From: a virus
Length of the DNA: 35,232 bases
Direction: 5' to 3' (one strand)
IMG/VR virus record: IMGVR_UViG_3300046524_000415
Coordinates: 1 to 35,232 of that record
The notes beneath the pieces were generated by a model that saw nothing but the letters and a program-made list of their open reading frames with translations, made no database searches and had not been told where the DNA came from. Shown one piece after another: positions 1-5,787 of the stretch; positions within the stretch are counted from its first letter, which is position 1; the number at the start of each line of letters is the position of its first letter. The position numbers and the translations under genes are program-made.

Positions 1-1
1 T

Positions 2-70
2 GAAGACAATGACAGCTACTTCTGGCGCGACGCCGCTCATGTCGTCCAAGAAGCCAACCGGAGCATCTAA
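2..70 (+). CDS. 3' end of an unidentified gene (partial)
   Basis: The first bases contain an open frame cut by the window edge. It reads 22 residues (beginning EDNDSYFWRD and ending ANRSI) before a TAA at 68-70. The composition is plausible for a protein C-terminus, but the piece is too short to identify. It may equally be chance. It lies just before the point (about 168) where similarity to the second higBA locus begins. Confidence 0.25.
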   Translation, partial: EDNDSYFWRDAAHVVQEANRSI

Positions 71-153
71 GGTTTGCTGAAACCCGTCACCCCCGTCGAA
101 TAACAAGTGCCCCGAATCGAACCCCGCGTGCCACCCAGTAGCTTGCTGAGTTA

Positions 154-177
154 AAACTTAACCGAGTTACCAGTCAT
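154..177 (-). pseudogene. higA remnant, first codons only
   Basis: The start codon and first codons (M-T-G) of the antitoxin gene seen intact at 4448-4780 are present here, then similarity stops and the frame closes after eight codons. The antitoxin body (helix-turn-helix) is absent. This leaves the neighbouring toxin gene at 239-517 without a visible partner. The break at about 168 marks a recombination or insertion junction. Confidence 0.55.
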
Positions 178-238
178 AGCTTTCTTCACTATGTGAACTC
201 AATAGACCCCATGCTTCGGCGTTGGAATATGGAAATTG

Positions 239-517
239 CTAATGGTAATCTTCGTAATCGATAAGGATCGCGTCCTCGCCGTCAAACTCGAATGTCAGTC
301 GCCAGTTGCCGTTGACCTGAACCGACCAGCACGCCTTCCGTTTTCTCTCCAATTCGTGGAGTCCCCAGCCAGGCTGGTTCATATCGTCCGGTGACTTTGT
401 CCTGTTCAGGGCGGTCAGTAGACGACCCAGTTTCGATGCTTGCGCCGCCTGAATGCCGGCTTTGGAGCCGTTCGAGAAAAAGCGCTCCACACCCTTGTGT
501 TTGAAAGTTTTGATCAT
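239..517 (-). CDS. higB: Orphan HigB-type RelE-superfamily toxin
   Basis: This 92-residue protein matches the usual length of HigB/RelE-fold toxins, ribosome-dependent mRNA interferases that cut translated mRNA. The family pattern is visible: an N-terminal IKTFKHKGVERFF, a central PGWGLHELERKRKACWSVQVNG and a C-terminal WRLTFEFDGEDA followed by an acidic tail. It is about 90% identical by eye to the second HigB at 4842-5120. Unlike that copy it is not followed by a complete higA; only the first codons remain. Its promoter region is also changed: the position matching TATAAT of the intact locus reads ACTAAT. It is probably silenced, or neutralised in trans by the other HigA. Confidence 0.8.
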   Translation of the reverse strand: MIKTFKHKGVERFFSNGSKAGIQAAQASKLGRLLTALNRTKSPDDMNQPGWGLHELERKRKACWSVQVNGNWRLTFEFDGEDAILIDYEDYH

Positions 518-726
518 CTGTCATAGCTTTGGCGTCGCGCCGACCCGTCGCGACGATTACGACCCCGATCTGAGCAGCATTAGTAACTGTAAATTAACGC
601 TTTACAAATTAACACGCGCATCGGCACTCGGTATAGGTGCGCGGCACGCGGCCGAAGCCGCGCGTCGATGGGAGGTGATGATAGGGCGCGGCCTAACGCG
701 CCCATTGCATAACACCTCCAGCGCCT
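518..726. other. Diverged upstream region of the orphan higB
   Basis: There is no gene here. The stretch is alignable with the promoter region of the intact higBA operon (5121-5287) but is more diverged than the coding part. The spaced elements are still recognisable (TTGTAA, 17 bases, ACTAAT on the minus strand). The operator-like palindrome of the intact locus is no longer symmetrical. A GATGATAGGG motif at 677-686 sits at the position matching 5278-5287. Confidence 0.5.
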
Positions 727-1095
727 TTAAGTTGGCGACGGTTTTGGGACTATCTGTAGCGTTGTCCAGTCAGGTCCTTGCAGCCCCCCGTCTCCCCAGC
801 GCAGGAATTCTAGTTCCAATAGTCGGTTTCCTGGGTCAGCGAACAGGAGAACACAAACCTCTGCACCATCCGCATCACGTACCATCCCCTCAAACGGGAA
901 CGTATGCTGCCCGATATGGTGGGGCCGCTGGTAGCCGTCAATGTGAAAGAGAATCAACGACCCATCCTCAAGTGTTTGCTCTGCACGCGCGCTCTCCATG
1001 TCAGACAAGAGCCTGTCCCGGTCCTCAGGAGCGAGCCGAGACGCAATACTGCGAACAAACGCTCGTTCGTTTTCAGTTAGTTCACGAAGCATCAT
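727..1095 (-). CDS. Immunity-like protein, partner of upstream toxin fragment
   Basis: This 122-residue soluble, acidic protein (opening MMLRELTENERAFV, with GSLILFHIDGY and GMVRDADGAEVCVLLF) resembles small single-domain proteins encoded after polymorphic toxins, possibly of the DUF6984 type; I am not certain of the family. Its ATG overlaps the stop of the preceding frame (ATGA at 1092-1095), so translation is coupled, the usual layout of a toxin C-terminus and its immunity gene. Immunity function is inferred from this context only. Confidence 0.55.
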   Translation of the reverse strand: MMLRELTENERAFVRSIASRLAPEDRDRLLSDMESARAEQTLEDGSLILFHIDGYQRPHHIGQHTFPFEGMVRDADGAEVCVLLFADPGNRLLELEFLRWGDGGLQGPDWTTLQIVPKPSPT

Positions 1096-1292
1096 TTGAT
1101 CACGAAAATTGTTCCAACACTCACCTGTCCGTCCGCGTGCGTGTACGCTCTGAATTCCACTGGAAGTCCGTCCACAGTAATCTGCTTAATCGTGTTTGTG
1201 TTAGGAAGCATATCCGACCTCGTTGCGTTGATCTCGTCCGCCACCGCCGGCTCCGCATGATCAAGATCGAGACCGTATTCAGGTATGGACAT
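1092..1292 (-). pseudogene. C-terminal fragment of a polymorphic toxin (probable)
   Basis: About 66 residues from the ATG at 1292 look like real protein (starting MSIPEYGLDLDHAEPAVADE and ending VSVGTIFVIK). The frame is open further upstream to 1574, but that part has the odd composition of non-coding DNA. The end overlaps the immunity-like gene as ATGA. I read it as the toxic tip of an Rhs- or CdiA-like protein left after loss of the large N-terminal part. Such orphan toxin/immunity tails are known in these families. The toxin class is not recognised. Confidence 0.4.
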
Positions 1293-1417
1293 GTCAGGCT
1301 TCACCGGACAAGACAGCGGCAACAGGCATCGCAAACGCAAGAAATTCCAGCGCCCCACCTGGCACAAGGGAAGTAAGGAGTAGGGTACTGCGCACGTCTG
1401 GCCCGCATATCTGTCGT

Positions 1418-1675
1418 TCATGCGGCGCCGCGCGTTGCGTCGGTGATAGGGGCTTCTATTGCACCAGGCGCAGTGCGTCCGCCCTCCGCAATGCGGACCG
1501 CCGGTTTCACCGAGCGCAGTACAAAGCCAGTCCAGTAATCGGCCGTGAGAATGCCAGGCACAACCGGCACACAATCGAAGTCACGGTCCAGCGTCGCAAC
1601 CAGACGCACGATGTCATCGCTGGTTACGTCGAAGGCGCGACCTGGACACACACAGTGCGAGGTGGTTCGCTGCAC
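1418..1675 (-). pseudogene. Unidentified ORF with a C-terminus like the 11.1-kb gene
   Basis: This 85-residue frame has no recognisable family. The middle part (DDIVRLVATLDRDFD, ADYWTGFVLRSV) looks protein-like. Its last residues (EAPITDATRGAA) match the end of the gene at 11098-11502 (ETPITNAQKDAA), and both follow a methyltransferase copy in the same order. It therefore looks like a diverged or replaced counterpart of that gene, in a partial duplicate of the 11-12 kb module. It may be a fragment rather than a working gene. Confidence 0.35.
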
Positions 1676-1711
1676 GCGTCACCATCCACAATCGGAGGAA
1701 CTGCCCTAGCT

Positions 1712-2187
1712 GCGAACAGCAGCGTATGCACACCGGTTCCCTGTTCACTGAACGTGCCAGACGGCAACGCCCGTCACGTGCCTCCGCGTTCCTGCACGAG
1801 CGGCACGAGCTGCTCCGCCTGACGCGGACCTGCTGCACAGATCGCCGCCATGCGGCCGTCCGGTTTGAGCATGGACAGCGCACGGCGGATATGCACGATG
1901 TCCGCGCCGCGTTCGAACGGTGGATTCATGAGGATGCAGTCGAAACGATAGGCCGGCACCCATTCGAGGAAGTCCGCGTGCATCACGTCGCCCTCGGGAT
2001 CGATGCGCCTGAGTGCCTTCACCAGCTCCGCGTTTATCCCCACCGACATGCGTCTGCATGCGGGCTGCGCACGCAGGATGGCGCGCAGAATCTGGCCGGT
2101 GCCAGCGCTCCGCTCCAGCACGCTCCCGTCTGGCTGTGGCGACACGAGCTGCACCATGTGGTCCGCCAGTGATGCCGGAGTCGGGCC
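1712..2187 (-). pseudogene. Broken copy of the phage DNA methyltransferase gene
   Basis: The DNA is a close copy of 11530-12008 inside the intact methyltransferase gene. The NPPF catalytic motif and most of the SAM-binding region are kept. The copy has lost its first ~30 codons and its motif I reads VLERSAGTG instead of VLEPSAGTG. A TGG codon has become TGA (complement at 1774-1776), which removes the last ~30 residues. On its upstream side it is joined to an integrase-like remnant. It is non-functional, and shows that related phage DNA was once here or recombined here. Confidence 0.8.
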
Positions 2188-2545
2188 CCTCTGGGTGTGT
2201 TGTACTTCGTCGCCTCGGGATGCCATGCGTCGAACATGTCCTGCACGGCAGTTGTGCCTGCGCGCTCTCGCGCTCGCGCTCGGCCAGCTCCTGCTGCTGC
2301 TGGACGACCTGGGCCTGTTCGACCCTGATCTTGTCTGCGACCAGTTTGCGCTCGCCGGCCGGATCGCCGCCGAGCTGTACGCGCAGCTTCGTTTCTTCGA
2401 GTTGCAACCGAATGGAAGCCAGCGGATCGCGCGGCCAGGCACCCAGCGGCATTTCGCGGTCCTCTCCCCTGAAGCGGTAGCGGTGGCGAAAGTGAACACT
2501 GACACGTTTCTTCCCGGCGTGCACCTTGTGCGTTGCCTGATGAAA
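2188..2545 (-). pseudogene. N-terminal fragment of a tyrosine-recombinase integrase
   Basis: The frame reading HFRHRYRFRGEDREMPLGAW, then SIRLQLEETKLRVQLGGDPAGERK, has the pattern of the arm-type DNA-binding domain (DUF4102-like) of phage and island integrases: an RYRF strand, a PLGAWP turn, and a GxDPAxERK end. A Gln/Glu-rich linker follows. After a frame change comes AVQDMFDAWHPEATKYN, typical of the start of the core-binding domain, and then the sequence switches abruptly to the methyltransferase remnant. No catalytic domain is present, so it is inactive. Family assignment is by pattern only. Confidence 0.5.
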
Positions 2546-2580
2546 TTATCCACAGATTCTGTTCGCAAAGCTGTGGACAA
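2546..2580. promoter_or_regulatory. Two inverted DnaA boxes
   Basis: TTATCCACA at 2546-2554 is a perfect DnaA-box consensus. TGTGGACAA at 2572-2580 (complement TTGTCCACA) is a one-mismatch box in opposite orientation. They directly abut a family I repeat. They could be part of an old origin or a DnaA-responsive promoter. Confidence 0.5.
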
Positions 2581-2595
2581 ATCACACCCTGTGAT
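2581..2595. repeat. Family I repeat, site 1 (ATCACACCCTGTGAT)
   Basis: This is a perfect 6-3-6 inverted repeat. It lies upstream of the leftward integrase remnant and next to two DnaA boxes. Confidence 0.85.
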
Positions 2596-3175
2596 AAACA
2601 GCCACGCTGCACAAGGCTTTCCGGGCGACGTGTGGGGAAAATTTCTTTCCCCTCGCGCCCTCAAACATCCATTCCCCCACGTTTCCCCACACGCTGCGGT
2701 GCGGGAAAACCTTCGTCCCCCCCAGAGGGACTGCCCTACATATTAGACATCTGTCTCGTTTGAGATTCAAGCTAACAGCGGTCCCTCGCGAGGACTTACA
2801 AGGCACGTGCCTTGTTTAAAGTACGAACAGGTGAACTGTCGATGCTGCGGTGCACGCAGTGCGGGTAACGACGCACGCGTTCCCCCAGGAAGTGTCCGGT
2901 CACCATTGCGGCTAAACCTGTGTGACGGCAGCACTCCGCCGTGAATGGGTTGGACCGGATCAGAAAGACGCATTACGGCGTTGCTCAACTAAGTTCGCGC
3001 TCCCGACCCGTCTGTTTAATCGCCTCAAAAAGACATCCGTGAGGTCGTTTTAGACATTAGATCGACTTGGTCGCGTGAGCGCTGTGCTGCCTCGGATGAC
3101 CAGTAATTGAGATAGTCTTTCGCGGGCGGCCGATATATATAATTTGCCGCTCCACGGATACCTCGAAAATTCTTC
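2596..3175. other. Gene-free stretch with palindromes
   Basis: No convincing gene is seen on either strand. It contains CCTCGCGAGG (2783-2792) and a perfect 18-base palindrome at 2798-2815 centred on GGCACGTGCC. Just before the glycosyltransferase gene there is a TATAAT at 3138-3143 that may be its -10 box, without a clear -35. The rest may be remnants of mobile DNA. Confidence 0.4.
2798..2815. repeat. Perfect 18-base palindrome
   Basis: ACAAGGCAC followed by GTGCCTTGT is perfectly self-complementary with no loop. It has the form of a dimeric regulator site rather than a terminator, as no T-run follows. No gene starts immediately beside it. Confidence 0.6.
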
Positions 3176-3895
3176 ATGCGAGTCGCCGTCATTAGCGCGT
3201 ACTACAAAGAGCCGCTTCACGTTTTACGAAGGTGCCACGAAAGCGTCCTTGCACAGCAAGGTGACGTCACTCACTTTATCGTCGCCGATGGATTCCCTGC
3301 CGCCGACGTTGATAGCTGGGACAACGTGGTCCACATCAAGATTCCAAATCACGCTGACTTTGGTGATACTCCTCGCGGTGTAGGTGCCGCTTGTGCGGCT
3401 GCCAATGGGTTTGATGCGATCTGCTTTCTCGATGCCGACAACTGGTACGAGCCAAACCACGTCGAAACGATGCACACAATAGCCGAGATAACGGGTGCGC
3501 ACGTGGTCACGGCAGCTCGGACAATTTTTGCGACAGACGGCCGCATGCTCGGCATCTGCAAGGAATCCAACGGAGTCGATTTCAACGACACCAATTGCTA
3601 TTTCCTCACGCGAACTGCTTTTCCCGCATGCGCAGCATGGCTCTTCAAAGACTCGTCTGAAAGCATCGTCGGCGACAAGGTATTCTGGAACGCCGTGCAA
3701 ACCGGCGGCTACATGCGAGTCCACTCAACTGTGCCAACCGTCAACTACGTGACCACACTCGCATTTCACTACGAAATGTTTGGAGAAACCCCGCCCGACG
3801 ACTCAAAGCTCATCGTACAGTTGAACGGCCACCAGCATTTTCAGACAATCAGTTACGCGCAGCTTAAAGCGATGCGCCGAGATGCCGGCTGCTAA
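3176..3895 (+). CDS. Family 2 (GT-A fold) glycosyltransferase
   Basis: This 239-residue protein has a GT-A fold start (MRVAVISAYYKEPLHVLRRC, then SVLAQQG, typical of glycosyltransferase family 2) and a metal/nucleotide-sugar binding DAD motif in CFLDADNWYEPNHV near residue 84. It would transfer a sugar from a nucleotide-sugar donor. The acceptor cannot be told. No transmembrane segment is visible, and it lacks the long C-terminus of polysaccharide synthases. It is the only clear rightward gene in the left 8 kb and stands alone, so it may be a cargo gene that modifies the cell surface (for example a serotype-conversion role); that is inference. Confidence 0.75.
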   Translation: MRVAVISAYYKEPLHVLRRCHESVLAQQGDVTHFIVADGFPAADVDSWDNVVHIKIPNHADFGDTPRGVGAACAAANGFDAICFLDADNWYEPNHVETMHTIAEITGAHVVTAARTIFATDGRMLGICKESNGVDFNDTNCYFLTRTAFPACAAWLFKDSSESIVGDKVFWNAVQTGGYMRVHSTVPTVNYVTTLAFHYEMFGETPPDDSKLIVQLNGHQHFQTISYAQLKAMRRDAGC

Positions 3896-4177
3896 CAACG
3901 ATCGTGTACCTAGCCATTTTCAGTTGTAGTTGCGCGTCGTGGCCGTCCGCTTAGGCTCCGCGATACGGCACGAGATGCGATAGCCTGAACGCAAGTCTAA
4001 TACCGTGGTTGCCCGCAAGCGTGGTGGGACTTCTACTCCGCCACGGAGTCGCGCTGACTGAAGCGACGACTACCGAAAAACAGTGGCCCCGACTGACCGA
4101 CCGCTTCGTAAGGACCGCAGTGAGGTACGCGTCGTGGGCAACGATGTGCGCGTTCGCCACGGTGCATGATGATAGGG

Positions 4178-4444
4178 CTACAGGTTCCAGCGCTGGCCGT
4201 CGGCTGCAACCAGCCAGGGAACGCGGCAGCAGGGGTCTTCCACCACAGGTATGTTATTGAAGCTGCACGTGTTGTACGTGACGCCAGCACTCCGTACCCG
4301 CAACTCGTCGCTCAGCACACGCTTATGTTCCGAGTGAAGAACCAGCTCCGCAGGTTCCTCCCCCTCTTACTCTTTCAGATACCGGTAAAGCCCATCCACG
4401 ATGAAGGAACAGGCGCTCATGCCCCGCCAGAAACTCAAGATCAT
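4178..4444 (-). pseudogene. Small gene behind a family I repeat, interrupted by TAA
   Basis: The ATG at 4444 lies two bases after a family I repeat, whose AGGGTG would act as ribosome-binding site, the same layout as at 11502 and 12096. The frame runs 25 codons to a TAA (complement at 4367-4369), then continues open to codon 88 with protein-like content (ELVLHSEHKRVLSDELRVR, later NNIPVVEDPCCRVPWLVAAD). I interpret this as an 88-codon gene with an in-frame nonsense codon. The family is not recognised. Two separate small proteins are an alternative, but the second part has no good start. Confidence 0.5.
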
Positions 4445-4446
4445 GA

Positions 4447-4461
4447 ATCACACCCTACGAT
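4447..4461. repeat. Family I repeat, site 2 (ATCACACCCTACGAT)
   Basis: The left half and centre are perfect; the right half has one change (TACGAT). On the minus strand it encodes the N-R-R-V-stop end of HigA. It also lies two bases before the ATG at 4444. Confidence 0.8.
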
Positions 4462-4780
4462 TATCAGCGGGACGGCCCGACGCCTCTACCGGTGCCCGCC
4501 TGACCGCCCTGGGTGCGTGCTTACGGGCCTGCCACAGATCGTAGTCAAGCTGCATCCCCAGCCAAAGGTCAGCCCGCCCTCCACGCTCCACACCGAGCCA
4601 CTGCTCGATGCGCAACGCCATTTCAGGGGTGATTGCTGCATGCTCATTCAGAAGCCGCGAAAGCATAACCCGCGACACACCAAGCTGGCTGGCCGCCTCG
4701 GTAACGCTCAAATTGAGCGCGGGTAGAATATCCTCACGCAGGATCGCCGCAGGATGCGGCGGATTAGACATACCAGTCAT
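4448..4780 (-). CDS. higA: HigA-type antitoxin (XRE helix-turn-helix)
   Basis: Downstream partner of HigB at 4842-5120. It carries the classic HigA start (MSNPPHPAAILREDILPALN) and helix-turn-helix segment (SVTEAASQLGVSRVMLSRLL, then NEHAAITPEMALRIEQWLGV). HigA binds and neutralises HigB and represses its own operon. I chose the ATG at 4780; GTG 4792 and ATG 4771 are possible. The stop codon lies inside a family I repeat, so the protein ends DNRRV, matching the NHRV ends of unrelated proteins at 11.5 and 13.6 kb. The C-terminal ~25 residues are a basic tail. Confidence 0.85.
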   Translation of the reverse strand: MTGMSNPPHPAAILREDILPALNLSVTEAASQLGVSRVMLSRLLNEHAAITPEMALRIEQWLGVERGGRADLWLGMQLDYDLWQARKHAPRAVRRAPVEASGRPADNRRV

Positions 4781-4841
4781 AGCTTTCTTCACTATGCGAA
4801 CTCAATAGACGCCATGCTTCGGCGTTGGAATATGGAAAATG

Positions 4842-5120
4842 CTAATGGTAATCTTCGTATTCGACAAGAATCGCGTCCTCGCCGTCAAACTCGAATGTCA
4901 GTCGCCAGTTACCGTTCACCTGAACCGACCAGCACGCCTTCCGTTTTCCCTCCAATTCATGAAGTCCCCAGCCAGGCTGGCTCATATCGTCCGGTGACTT
5001 TGCCCTGTTCAGGGCGGTCAGTAGACGACCCAGTTTCGATGCGTGCGCGGCCTGAATGCCGGCTTTGGAGCCGGTCGAGAAGAAGCGCTCCAGACCTTTG
5101 TGTTTGAAAGACTTGATCAT
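4842..5120 (-). CDS. higB: HigB-type RelE-superfamily toxin
   Basis: This 92-residue HigB homologue is an mRNA interferase, encoded first in the operon as is usual for higBA. It is full length, with the conserved central PGWGLHELEGKRKACWSVQ segment and the WRLTFEFDGEDA strand. It is nearly identical to the orphan copy at 239-517. It is driven by a good promoter at 5179-5207. higA follows after a gap of about 60 bases. The pair would stabilise the element or act as an abortive defence; which one cannot be told. Confidence 0.88.
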   Translation of the reverse strand: MIKSFKHKGLERFFSTGSKAGIQAAHASKLGRLLTALNRAKSPDDMSQPGWGLHELEGKRKACWSVQVNGNWRLTFEFDGEDAILVEYEDYH

Positions 5121-5178
5121 TCTTAATCGCCTGCAACCGCGCGCCCGACGCGTCGATCAGACCCCAATTTTAATATAC

Positions 5179-5207
5179 ATTATAAACTGTAAATTTACAC
5201 TTTACAA
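5179..5207 (-). promoter_or_regulatory. higBA promoter with palindromic operator
   Basis: On the minus strand TTGTAA (5207-5202), 17 bases and a perfect TATAAT (5184-5179) form a sigma-70 promoter about 60 bases upstream of higB. Between the boxes lies the perfect palindrome TGTAAATTTACA (5188-5199), a likely HigA autoregulatory operator. The counterpart at the orphan higB is degraded. Confidence 0.75.
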
Positions 5208-5514
5208 ATTAGCGCGCACGTCGCCACTCCGCTATCCGTGCGCGGCGCGCGACCGAGGCCGCCCGTGGATGGGAGGTGATGATAGGGTCGACCCACGACG
5301 TTGCAGACAGGTCCAGCGCCAGAAACGGCACGCTGGGCCGCCATTTTTTTTACGGATCGACGAGAGATTGAATCGTACGCCAGCGGGCGACGCCAAGGCG
5401 CAGCCTCCCGCTGCAACAAAGTTCACACGCAGTCGTTATCGTCACTGCGACCGGCAAGCCATACCGTCCGAATGAGTGGACGTGGTTCGGCCGAGGCACC
5501 GAACCCCAGACGGA
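5208..5514. other. Gene-free stretch upstream of higBA
   Basis: No supported gene. It includes the GATGATAGGG motif at 5278-5287, shared in position with 677-686. It separates the higBA promoter from the end of the Rhs immunity-like gene. Confidence 0.4.
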
Positions 5515-5787
5515 CTACTCCTCCGACGACCGATCGATCGGGTCATCCGCAACGCTCATGTATTGCTTGATGCTCGGCTGCCCCAGCGCGATCGTGTTAA
5601 GCATCCCGACGCCAAGCTGTCGCGCGAATTCATCGTCAAGCTTGAAATCGTCCTCATCAGCCAGCACCACCCCCATTCGCCCGGCCAGGAGGGGAGCCAG
5701 CAAGTTTGGCTCAATTGTGTAAGCGATTAACTGTTGCAGGTTCTCGTCGTAGCTCAGAACCACGGAATACGGCGGATGTTTGGCCAT
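5515..5787 (-). CDS. Putative immunity protein of the Rhs-like protein
   Basis: This 90-residue protein begins MAKHPPYSVVLSYDENLQQL at an ATG that overlaps the Rhs stop codon (TGATG at 5785-5789), so it is translationally coupled to it. It is soluble and acidic, ending in DDPIDRSSEE. The family is not recognised. Position and coupling behind a YD-repeat protein with a variable tip are those of a cognate immunity gene; protection against that tip is inference. Confidence 0.65.
   Translation of the reverse strand: MAKHPPYSVVLSYDENLQQLIAYTIEPNLLAPLLAGRMGVVLADEDDFKLDDEFARQLGVGMLNTIALGQPSIKQYMSVADDPIDRSSEE

Noticed and set aside
100-160. tRNA-like 3' end on the minus strand (GGGTTCGATTC pattern)
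   Set aside because: The T-arm stems do not pair (GCGGG against CGGGG) and no acceptor or anticodon arm can be folded.
453-1376. Long plus-strand frame across the first higB region
   Set aside because: It is the complementary shadow of minus-strand genes; composition is not protein-like and it has no ribosome site.
2767-2988. 73-residue minus-strand ORF
   Set aside because: No ribosome site and atypical residues; it runs across the palindromes. Not supported.
4166-4726. Plus-strand frame opposite higA
   Set aside because: Antisense to the clearly recognised HigA antitoxin.
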